This document shows positions 55,231 to 62,437 of a DNA stretch of 64,000 bases, piece by piece. Numbering within the stretch: the stretch's first letter is position 1; every line of letters starts with the position of its first letter. The notes under the pieces are model-generated. The model ran no database searches. It was not told the DNA's origin and was given only the letters and a program-made list of their open reading frames with translations. The DNA comes from Paraburkholderia sprentiae WSM5005. GTDB lineage: Bacteria > Pseudomonadota > Gammaproteobacteria > Burkholderiales > Burkholderiaceae. The stretch lies in the NCBI RefSeq assembly GCF_001865575.2, contig NZ_CP017562.2, positions 1,054,001 through 1,118,000 on the forward strand, written 5' to 3'. The translations under genes and the position numbers were made by a program.

Positions 55231-56383
55231 GCGCGCGGCCGTCGGGCCAGCAGGGCGAGCCGGGCTGCGCGGCGCCGCACTCGCGCGCGTGCCGGTGCGG
55301 CGCTTGCGCCCGGGCCCCGCCAGCGTCGCCGTGGCCGCGCTGTTGTGCCTGCTGTTCGGCCTGCTCTACGTGGCGATGCAGATCCGCACGGTTTTCTCCG
55401 ATCAATTGAAGCAGGAATACGCGGGCCTCGTGCTCGAAGCCGCCCAGCGTGTCGACAGCGCGCGCGAACAGTTGGCCGTGTGGCAGCGCATCGCCGACAC
55501 CCCGGCGAGTCACGCCGCGTCGTTCGTGCCGGCCTATGACGCGGCGCGCGCCGAACTCGCGCGGGGTGTCGCGTCTCTCGCCGCGCTCATCAATGCGAGT
55601 CCGTCGCCGGCGCCGCCCCTTCCCTCGATGTCACCGACCCAGGCGACGCCCGAAGCCATCGCGACAGTGCTCGGCAGCGTCTCGGCTTACTGGCGCGCGC
55701 AGCGCGACGCCGCGAGCGCCGACGTGAGGCTGCGCGTTGCGCACGTCGCGCGCGCGCTGATCGCGCTCGCCGCGCTGCTGTTCTGCATGCTGATCACGGC
55801 GCTCGGCATGTACGCGAAGCGCAACCGGCAGCTCGCGGGCCAGTCGCAGGAGTTCGAGCATGCGTCGCTGCACGATTCGCTGACCGGCCTGTCGAACCGC
55901 CGCAAGCTGCTGGCCGCGCTCGACTCCGCCGCAAAGAACGCGCGGAGCGCGGTCGTCGAGCAGCGGCTCGCCGTGCTGTATATCGACCTCGACGGCTTCA
56001 AGCAGGTCAACGATTCGTTCGGACATCGCACCGGCGACGAATTCCTCGCCGCGGTGTCCGCGCGGTTTCGCGCGTCGGTGCGCAAAGGCGATCTGGTCGC
56101 GCGCATCGGCGGCGACGAATTCGCGGTGCTGGTGCGCGCTTTCGCGAGCGATGACGAGCTCGCCGAGATCGCGGGCCGGCTGATGGCCTGCGTGGCCGAG
56201 ACCGACCAGCAGATGGGAATGGGTGGCGTGCGCGCGAGCGTGGGCATCGCGAGCTATCCCGACGACGTGGACGATCACCGCCGTCTGGTCGCCGCCGCCG
56301 ATGCAGCGATGTATCAGGTCAAGCGCACCGGCAAGAACGGCTTCGCGTTCGCGGCGCAAACGGGCAGGGAAGCGACCTTATGA
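55187..56383 (+). CDS. Membrane diguanylate cyclase (GGDEF)
   Basis: A 398-residue enzyme that makes cyclic di-GMP from two GTP. Two membrane helices (about 46-66 and 186-206) enclose a ~120-residue periplasmic sensor of unknown type. The GGDEF domain starts with HDSLTGLSNRRKLL, has the metal Asp in LYIDLDGFKQVND and the intact GGDEF at 308-312. The product-inhibition I-site RKGD lies at 299-302, at the right spacing. No EAL domain. It overlaps the preceding membrane-protein gene by 44 bases, so that protein may modulate it. Confidence 0.93.
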   Translation: MTTADSNQIPTPIPERAAVGPAGRAGLRGAALARVPVRRLRPGPASVAVAALLCLLFGLLYVAMQIRTVFSDQLKQEYAGLVLEAAQRVDSAREQLAVWQRIADTPASHAASFVPAYDAARAELARGVASLAALINASPSPAPPLPSMSPTQATPEAIATVLGSVSAYWRAQRDAASADVRLRVAHVARALIALAALLFCMLITALGMYAKRNRQLAGQSQEFEHASLHDSLTGLSNRRKLLAALDSAAKNARSAVVEQRLAVLYIDLDGFKQVNDSFGHRTGDEFLAAVSARFRASVRKGDLVARIGGDEFAVLVRAFASDDELAEIAGRLMACVAETDQQMGMGGVRASVGIASYPDDVDDHRRLVAAADAAMYQVKRTGKNGFAFAAQTGREATL

Positions 56384-56396
56384 AACCGCGCGAACG

Positions 56397-57047
56397 TCAC
56401 TGATCGTCGTTGCGCCACTCCGTCAGCTTCTCCCGCTCGTTGACTTCGATAAACGCGCGCCGTGCGCGCAGCCTGCGGATATAGCTCGCGAGATGCGGCC
56501 AGCCCTCCGTCGCCGGGCGCGGCATGTTGCGGGTCCAGCGCATCAGCACGAGCGCGAGCAGATCGGCGGTGCTGAGCTTGCCGCCCGCGAGGTAGGCGTG
56601 GCCGTCGGCGAGATGCGTGTCGAGCCGCGCGCACGCGTGCTCGATGCGGCGTCGCGCGAGCGCGCGCACCGCTTGCGCGCCCGCGGGGTCGCCGTCGCTG
56701 CCGGCGTAGAACCAGTCGCGCATCGCGGGCAGCAGCGTGTTCGCCAGGTAGATCATCCATTCGAGCCATTCCGCGCGGGCGGCCGAGCCGGGCGCGGGCG
56801 CAAGGCCGGCGTCGGCATGGCGCTCGGCGAGCAACATCAGCAGCGCGGCCGATTCATGCCGCGGCTCGCCGTCGACGATTAGCGTCGGCACGCGGCCGGC
56901 CGGATTCAGACGCAAATACTCGGGGTCGTGCTGCTGGCCGGTGTCGATGTCGACCAGGCGCGCTTCGAACGGCACGCCGATTTCGAGCAGCATCCAATGC
57001 ACGGCCATGCTGGCCGCGCCCGGCGAGTAGTACAGAACGTACGACAT
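56397..57047 (-). CDS. Glutathione S-transferase family protein
   Basis: A 216-residue GST. The thioredoxin-like N-terminal half (LYYSPGAASMAVHWMLLEIG, then NPAGRVPTL and the ESAALLMLLAE glutathione-binding motif) and the helical C-terminal half are both clear. Its ATG directly follows the stop of the sodium:solute symporter gene, so it is the third gene of that operon. Substrate unknown. Confidence 0.9.
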   Translation of the reverse strand: MSYVLYYSPGAASMAVHWMLLEIGVPFEARLVDIDTGQQHDPEYLRLNPAGRVPTLIVDGEPRHESAALLMLLAERHADAGLAPAPGSAARAEWLEWMIYLANTLLPAMRDWFYAGSDGDPAGAQAVRALARRRIEHACARLDTHLADGHAYLAGGKLSTADLLALVLMRWTRNMPRPATEGWPHLASYIRRLRARRAFIEVNEREKLTEWRNDDQ

Positions 57048-58523
57048 TCAATGCACCGACGCGTGCTTTTCCTGCTCGGCCGCGCTCGGCTGCGTCAACG
57101 CGCTGACGATCACGAACACGACGATGTTCACCGCGAGCGCGACGAAGCCGATGTTGACGTCCTTCAACGCATCGGGCAGGAACGGCATCAGTTGGCCGAC
57201 GCTCCAGTGCAGCGACGTGCTCAGCGCAACCACCGCGACACCGGCGAGGATCCCGCAGAACGCGCCTTGTTTGGTCGCGCGGTTGCGTGGAAACAGGCTG
57301 CAAATCACCGCTGGGAAAAGCTGCGTGACGAAGCTGTAGCCCATCAGCAGCAGCGCGACGATGGTTTCGCCGCCATTCAGCGTGAAGCCGACCGCGACCA
57401 GCGCCACGACGGGTACGAGCACGCGCGCGATCGTCGCGACCGACGCATCCGACGCGTTGCGGTTCAGCATGCCGCGATAGACGTCGTTGGCAAGCAGCGT
57501 CGATGCCGAAGTCAGGATCATCGAGCCCGGCACCAGCGCGGTCAGGATACCGGCCGCGCCGATCACGCCGACGAACCAAGGATCGAACGTCTGCAGCGAT
57601 AGCCGGAACAGCGACAGGTCGATGTCGGCGCCCTTCAGGCCCGGCACGCGCAGCGTCGCCGCGAAGCCGACGAAGAACACGAACAGCAGGATCAGCTGAT
57701 AGAGCGGCAGGATCGCGGCATTGCGGCGGAAGATCCGCTCGTCCTTCGCCGTGAAGATCGAGCCGAACGTGTGCGGCCACATGAAGAAGCCGAGCGCGGT
57801 CAGGAGCACCGTCGACTGGAACCACACGACGCTCGAGCCACGCGCCGGGAAGGTCAGGAAGCCGGGACGCGCGGCGTCGATCGTGCGGAACATCGCGCCG
57901 AAACCGCCGTAGTAGTGCAGCGGCAGATAGATGCCGAGGAACAGCACGATCGCCAGAATCAGCAGGTCCTTGACCACCGAGTTCCACGCCGAGCCGCGCA
58001 CGCCCGACACGATCACGTAAGACGTCACGACGATCGCGCCGATCCAGATCGCCGCCGTCGACGAGATCACACCGTACGACGCGGTCGCGACGATGATGCC
58101 GAGGCCCTTCAGTTGCAGCACCAGATACGGAATCAGCGCGGTCACGCCGACCAGCGCGACCAGCGTGCCGAGCGCCGGGCTGTCGTATTTGCGCGTGAAG
58201 AAGTGCGGCTGCGAGACGAGACGATGCGCTTTCGCGAAGCGCCAGATCGGCGGCAGCATCCAGTACGAGAGGATGTACGCGAGCGTGCCGTACGCGAGGA
58301 TGTAGTAGACCGGCGCACCCTTGCCGTACGCGAAGCCGCTGCCGCCGAGGAACGTGAAGGTCGTATAGATTTCGCCGGCCATCAGCAGGAACACGAACGC
58401 GGTGCCGAAGCTGCGGCCGCCCACGCTCCATTGCTCGAGGCTCATGTCGTGGCCGCGCCTTGCTCGCACGCCGAGGAACAGCGCGAACAGCGTAACCGCC
58501 CCGATGATGACGAGTGCGCTCAT
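57048..58523 (-). CDS. Sodium:solute symporter (SSS family)
   Basis: A 491-residue transporter with about 13 helices. Signature regions: WSVGGRSFGTAFVFLLMAGEIYTT-type start (GRSFGTAFVFLLMAGEIYT), FFMWPHTFGSIFTAKDE and AAGILTALVPGSMILTSASTL, as in the monocarboxylate/MctP-like branch of SSS. A DUF3311 subunit gene overlaps its start (ATGA), the usual partner for this branch, and a GST gene follows. It likely imports short organic acids with sodium; the exact solute is inferred from family only. Confidence 0.9.
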   Translation of the reverse strand: MSALVIIGAVTLFALFLGVRARRGHDMSLEQWSVGGRSFGTAFVFLLMAGEIYTTFTFLGGSGFAYGKGAPVYYILAYGTLAYILSYWMLPPIWRFAKAHRLVSQPHFFTRKYDSPALGTLVALVGVTALIPYLVLQLKGLGIIVATASYGVISSTAAIWIGAIVVTSYVIVSGVRGSAWNSVVKDLLILAIVLFLGIYLPLHYYGGFGAMFRTIDAARPGFLTFPARGSSVVWFQSTVLLTALGFFMWPHTFGSIFTAKDERIFRRNAAILPLYQLILLFVFFVGFAATLRVPGLKGADIDLSLFRLSLQTFDPWFVGVIGAAGILTALVPGSMILTSASTLLANDVYRGMLNRNASDASVATIARVLVPVVALVAVGFTLNGGETIVALLLMGYSFVTQLFPAVICSLFPRNRATKQGAFCGILAGVAVVALSTSLHWSVGQLMPFLPDALKDVNIGFVALAVNIVVFVIVSALTQPSAAEQEKHASVH

Positions 58524-58735
58524 GAGCGGACCTCCTCGCCAGCGACGGCGACGTGCCGGTTGGACGGATCGAGGTGATAGACGATCGCCATGATGATCGC
58601 GCTCAACACCACCCACATGACGATCCAGGCCAGCACGAACGGCATGCCGAGCACCAGCGGCTCGACACGGTTGACGAATCGAATACCGACCAGCATGCCG
58701 ATGAACGGCAGCGCGGCAAGAACACGAAGCAGCAT
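58520..58735 (-). CDS. DUF3311 small membrane subunit of SSS transporter
   Basis: A 71-residue protein with two transmembrane helices (VLAALPFIGMLVGIRFVN and LGMPFVLAWIVMWVVLSAII). DUF3311 proteins are encoded immediately upstream of SSS transporters. The ATGA overlap shows coupling. Its role is probably assembly or stability of the transporter. Confidence 0.9.
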   Translation of the reverse strand: MLLRVLAALPFIGMLVGIRFVNRVEPLVLGMPFVLAWIVMWVVLSAIIMAIVYHLDPSNRHVAVAGEEVRS

Positions 58736-59024
58736 GTGGGCAACTCCTCGAACCAGTAGGTATGTGTCGTTGAAATTCCGGGCTTCGCTGAGGACTGTAT
58801 GCCGGATACTTCGGTCCCGTAAAGCAGGTCAAAATAAATGTGAGGCTACCGACCGTTGCAGATGCATCGTTCCGTCCGGAATGTTGCACTGCAAGGCGCA
58901 CGCGCGGCGACGCGGGGCGTCGCGCGCCTTTTTGCGCAGGGTGACTGGCGCGCGGCGATATCATCTGCGAGCATTGCAGCATTTTGCGGACCGCGCGAGC
59001 ACGCGCAGACTCACGGACACGTAT

Positions 59025-59702
59025 ATGGTCGAAAGTCTGGTCTCGGACATTCTGTTTGGCTTTACCGGCTTGATCAGCATCATCAATCCGTTCGGCGGCG
59101 CGTTCGTTTTTCTCGACCGGACCGCGTCGTTGACCCTCGACGAGCGCAACGCGCTCGCCCGCAAGATCGCGATCAACGCCGCCTGCGTGCTGCTGGTGGC
59201 GTTCTTCATCGGCACGCCGATCCTGCATTTCTTCGGTATTTCGATGGAGGCGCTGCGCATCGGCGGCGGGCTCGCGCTTGCGGTGGGCGGCTGGCAGATG
59301 CTCAATGCGCCCGATACGCCGGCCGTCGAGCAAACCGGCGTCAAGCGCGTCGACGCCGAGAACGCGATGTCGCGCGCCTTCTTTCCGCTCACCGTGCCGC
59401 TGACCACCGGGCCCGGTTCCATCGCGACCGCGATCGCGCTTTCGGCCAATCGCACGCACAAGCTGTCGGCGTTCGTGATGTCGAGCATCGCGTCGATCGC
59501 GATCACATTAGCGGTGGCCGTCGCCGTGTATCTGATCTATAGCCGCGCGACCGTGCTGGCGCGCTATCTGGGCGTCGAGGGCACCAAGGTCGCGTTGCGG
59601 GTGTCGGCGTTCCTGCTGCTGTGCATCGGCGTGCAGATCATCCTGACCGGCTTGTCCGAATTCCTGATTCCGATCGCGACGATGCCACCAGCGGCGCGCT
59701 AG
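59025..59702 (+). CDS. MarC family integral membrane protein
   Basis: A 225-residue protein with six predicted helices. FGFTGLISIINPFGGAFVFL at the N-terminus and AFFPLTVPLTTGPGSIATAI in the middle are MarC (UPF0056) hallmarks. The family was once linked to multiple antibiotic resistance but has no proven transport role. The ATG at 59025 gives MVESLVSDI; the open frame upstream is not conserved. Confidence 0.9.
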   Translation: MVESLVSDILFGFTGLISIINPFGGAFVFLDRTASLTLDERNALARKIAINAACVLLVAFFIGTPILHFFGISMEALRIGGGLALAVGGWQMLNAPDTPAVEQTGVKRVDAENAMSRAFFPLTVPLTTGPGSIATAIALSANRTHKLSAFVMSSIASIAITLAVAVAVYLIYSRATVLARYLGVEGTKVALRVSAFLLLCIGVQIILTGLSEFLIPIATMPPAAR

Positions 59703-59706
59703 CGCG

Positions 59707-59936
59707 GTGTCGTCGAACTCAACGAATCGCGATGCGTTTCAGTTTGGCGCAAGCCGTCACGCGATGATGTACGTGCTCGGCACGACCTACAACCTGTCGA
59801 AGCGCACCTTCCTGTACGGCACGGTCGGTTACGTGCGCAACGGCAGCAACTCGAACTTTTCGCTCGAAGCCGCGCCGCGCGATTCGACGGCCAATCGCAG
59901 ACCGGCGCTTATGTCGGGATGATGCATCAGTTCTGA
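59707..59936 (+). pseudogene. 3' remnant of a Gram-negative porin gene (frameshifted)
   Basis: One frame encodes MMYVLGTTYNLSKRTFLYG and VGYVRNGSNSNFSLEA, typical penultimate strands of Burkholderia OmpC-like porins. The porin ending GQSQTGAYVGMMHQF and its TGA (59934-59936) lie in the next frame, so at least one indel near 59895 breaks the gene. The first ~80 percent of a porin is missing; the remnant begins directly after marC. It is non-functional debris of a deletion. Confidence 0.85.
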
Positions 59937-60235
59937 CGGGACGTCGTTGCGCGGCGCGGCGCTCCCCGGCGCCATGCGTGCAGCGGTGGGGGCGCCGTTG
60001 GCGGGTCGCCTTCGGGTGGCGGGTCGGGATCGTCGAGTGGATCGTCGGGGATCGGATCGGGATCGATCGTCGGAGGCGGCTGCTTCGGCGCGATGTTGGG
60101 ATCGACTTCGGGCGGCATCGGTGTGTGCAGATGCCGCGGCAGCGACCGCATCGAGGTTGGCGCACGGGTTGGCGCGTCCAGGTCGAATGTGCCGATCGCA
60201 CGGGGGCTTGTGCGGGTCGTGTCAGGTAAATCCAT
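59927..60235 (-). CDS. Proline/aspartate-rich small protein
   Basis: A 102-residue protein with GGAGACC before the ATG. The C-terminal half is dominated by Pro and Asp (PPPTIDPDPIPDDPLDD, PPPEGDPPTAPPP). Similar short acidic-proline proteins occur in Burkholderia genomes, with no known role. It overlaps the porin remnant by 10 bases. Probably intrinsically disordered. Confidence 0.65.
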   Translation of the reverse strand: MDLPDTTRTSPRAIGTFDLDAPTRAPTSMRSLPRHLHTPMPPEVDPNIAPKQPPPTIDPDPIPDDPLDDPDPPPEGDPPTAPPPLHAWRRGAPRRATTSRQN

Positions 60236-60409
60236 CAAGGTCTCCACAGGGTCTGCGTTCCTACGCGCAACGTTCATGCCGCGGCGCGACTCGCGTGGTT
60301 CGTGTGGAACGTCGATTGCTGAAACCCGGCACGCGCGCCGCATCGCGATGACCGCGCGCCCGGCTCATGTTGGACATCGCCCACGCACAGCACAGGACGA
60401 GGAACCCAT

Positions 60410-60655
60410 ATGGCGCGACACAAGGCCGACGTTGCTGACGACGACTTCGAGATTTTCGCCAGCTATCACGGAACAGGCGACGGCCGTTACATAGGTGGAC
60501 TGAAGGTCGTGAGAAAGGCGGACAGGAGAATCTTGTTCCCGTTCGACGGTGCACCGCAGATCGGCCCGTATGCCACCGCCGAAGAAGCACGCCGCGCCGC
60601 AATCGCGTATGGCCGCCAGATCGTCGCGGCCGATCGGGCCGCGCCGGAAAGCTGA
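60410..60655 (+). CDS. Small conserved hypothetical protein
   Basis: An 81-residue cytoplasmic protein with ACGAGGAA before the ATG. It reads as a compact alpha/beta domain: DDFEIFASYHGTGDGRYIGG, VVRKADRRILFPFDG, then a helix (TAEEARRAAIAYGRQIVAAD). Short Burkholderia proteins of this type are known only as hypothetical; no function can be given. Confidence 0.72.
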   Translation: MARHKADVADDDFEIFASYHGTGDGRYIGGLKVVRKADRRILFPFDGAPQIGPYATAEEARRAAIAYGRQIVAADRAAPES

Positions 60656-60701
60656 GCCGGCACAGCTGGCCGCGCTTCAGGTACGAGACGCGCGAGCGTC
60701 A

Positions 60702-60938
60702 TCAGGGCATGCCGCCGAGCGACGGCGAAATCGTGCTACCCCGCGCGGGATCGTCAGGATGTTCGTCGGGCACGGTGGGACGCGCGGACAGCGGTGGATG
60801 ATCGCGATAGCAGGTGTCGACCGAACCGTCGACGAGGCAGCTCTGAAATGCATCGGCGTCGCTCTTTTGCGCGAACGTGTACAGCGTGCGCTCGACCTGC
60901 ACCTCGGTATCGGATACGCGAATGGTCGTGATGCTCAT
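60702..60938 (-). CDS. Small hypothetical protein
   Basis: A 78-residue protein with a strong AAGGAGAA ribosome site. The N-terminal half is beta-like (ITTIRVSDTEVQVERTLYTF) and holds two cysteines (SCLVDGSVDTC); the C-terminal half is Pro-rich. No family recognised. Confidence 0.65.
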   Translation of the reverse strand: MSITTIRVSDTEVQVERTLYTFAQKSDADAFQSCLVDGSVDTCYRDHPPLSARPTVPDEHPDDPARGSTISPSLGGMP

Positions 60939-61122
60939 GGGATTCTCCTTTTTACAAAGAGATCATGCGGTGCGGCTGGACTAGGCGCCGCAACGGCCGT
61001 GCCTGTCGCGCCGGGTTCGCGCATCACGGCTAAGGCGCGATTGTTGCTGCATCCACCAGGTGCGCGTTCGACGCCGCGTGTCACAACGCGGAATCGGCGG
61101 CAGAACCCACGAGGAGGGCGCC

Positions 61123-61449
61123 ATGCAGAATCCCCGATCGACAGACACTCAGCAGCAGAGCGCGGCGTCAGGCGGCGAGCCGTCTGCCCAGCCGGGTCCC
61201 AGCGGTGTGCCGCCGATGTCCGACGAAGTCAAAGCCCGCAACAAGCCGAGCGGCACGCACTACGTCGAGCCGAGCCCGCTCGGGATCGAACCGGTCGTAC
61301 AGACCGGCGTAGACAAAGCGACCAATCCCCCGCGTTCGAGCGAAAGGCCGCGGCACAGCGCCGAAGTGCCGCTCGGCACCGGCGAGCGCGCGGAGCCGCC
61401 GGGCGGCGGCGGGCGCGAATCGCATCACAAGCAGCCGGGCGAGCAATGA
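61123..61449 (+). CDS. Small disordered hypothetical protein
   Basis: A 108-residue hydrophilic protein with GAGGAGGG upstream of the ATG. Rich in Pro, Gly, Ser, Gln and Glu, with no hydrophobic core, so probably disordered. It lies 61 bases before a zinc-finger mini-protein on the same strand. Function unknown. Confidence 0.65.
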   Translation: MQNPRSTDTQQQSAASGGEPSAQPGPSGVPPMSDEVKARNKPSGTHYVEPSPLGIEPVVQTGVDKATNPPRSSERPRHSAEVPLGTGERAEPPGGGGRESHHKQPGEQ

Positions 61450-61510
61450 CGCGGCACGTTGCGTATCAGCCCGGGTATGAAATCCGTCAACAGCTAACCG
61501 GAGAAAGCGC

Positions 61511-61687
61511 ATGCAACCGGACAATCCCACCAAACCGATGAACCCCGGCGACGAAGCGCCGCCGGACACGCCGGGTGCCGGCGAAGACTTGTGCCCCGCC
61601 TGCCACGGCACCGGCAAGGTCGAGGGGAGTCGTTGCACGGTGTGCGGTGGCACTGGCAAGGTGCTGCAGGGCATCGGCGGCGGCTAG
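61511..61687 (+). CDS. 58-residue CxxCxGxG zinc-finger protein
   Basis: A very short gene with GGAGAAAG 3 bases before the ATG. After a Pro/Asp-rich start it has CPACHGTGKV and CTVCGGTGKV, two CxxCxGxG repeats forming one DnaJ-type zinc-binding unit (DnaJ has four repeats). It could act as a small chaperone-like or redox zinc protein; role not known. It lies between another small ORF and the cupin gene. Confidence 0.8.
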   Translation: MQPDNPTKPMNPGDEAPPDTPGAGEDLCPACHGTGKVEGSRCTVCGGTGKVLQGIGGG

Positions 61688-61741
61688 CCCGGCCCTCGCC
61701 GGCAGCTTCGCGGCAACCGCATCACACGCCAGGAGCCAACC

Positions 61742-62287
61742 ATGTTCAATGAGTCCAGGCACGGCTTCGACGCCGCCCAGACCGAATACGAAGCCTTCAT
61801 GCTGGAGCCGCACGACTGGGTACCGAACAACGGCAAGCTGCCGGTCGTGCTGTACCGGCGCGCGCTGTCGCCCGGCAGCGGCAATCTGGCCGCCGCGTTC
61901 GAAATCCTGTTCGAGCGCAATGCATGGCCCGCGCAATGGCGCGACAGCATCTTCGACTTCCATCACTTTCACGCGACGGCCCATGAGGTGCTGGGCGTCA
62001 CCGAGGCCAGCGCCGAGGTGATCGTCGGCGGGCCGGGCGGACGCGTGTTGACGCTGCACGCGGGCGACGTGCTGCTGCTGCCGGCCGGCACCGGCCATTG
62101 TCTGCAGTCGTTCGAGCGGCATTTTCAGGTGGTGGCGGGCTATCCGTTAGGACAGCAGTGGGACATTCGCCGCGAAGCGCTGACGCCGCAGGAAACCGCC
62201 AAGATGCTGGCGTTGCCGTTTCCTCCGCTCGATCCGATCGACGGCAAGCACGGTCCCGTGGTCGAGCTTTGGCTGCACGCGGCCTGA
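61742..62287 (+). CDS. Cupin family protein (YjlB-like)
   Basis: A 181-residue cytoplasmic cupin. FHHFHATAHEVLGV supplies the first metal-binding motif and DVLLLPAGTGHCLQS the second. It resembles Bacillus YjlB, an uncharacterised cupin. It follows the small zinc-finger gene by 54 bases and precedes transketolase by 150. Sugar or aldehyde chemistry would fit its neighbour but is not shown. Confidence 0.85.
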   Translation: MFNESRHGFDAAQTEYEAFMLEPHDWVPNNGKLPVVLYRRALSPGSGNLAAAFEILFERNAWPAQWRDSIFDFHHFHATAHEVLGVTEASAEVIVGGPGGRVLTLHAGDVLLLPAGTGHCLQSFERHFQVVAGYPLGQQWDIRREALTPQETAKMLALPFPPLDPIDGKHGPVVELWLHAA

Positions 62288-62437
62288 ACGCCGTCGTTCG
62301 CGACGCCACCTGCGTATGGCGGCGTCGCGTGCAGAGTTACCCGGTTAGGCGCATCATCGGTGGGCTTCCGCCGACCCGCGCGCGCGCCCGCGGCGAGTCC
62401 TGGCCATCTTCCGAATTGCCGAACAAGGAGCGTCTCC

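Noticed and set aside
57048..59459. A single 803-codon reverse frame covering the SSS transporter and beyond
   Set aside because: Only the part from 58523 downward is transporter-like; the upstream portion overlaps DUF3311 and MarC genes and is not protein-like.
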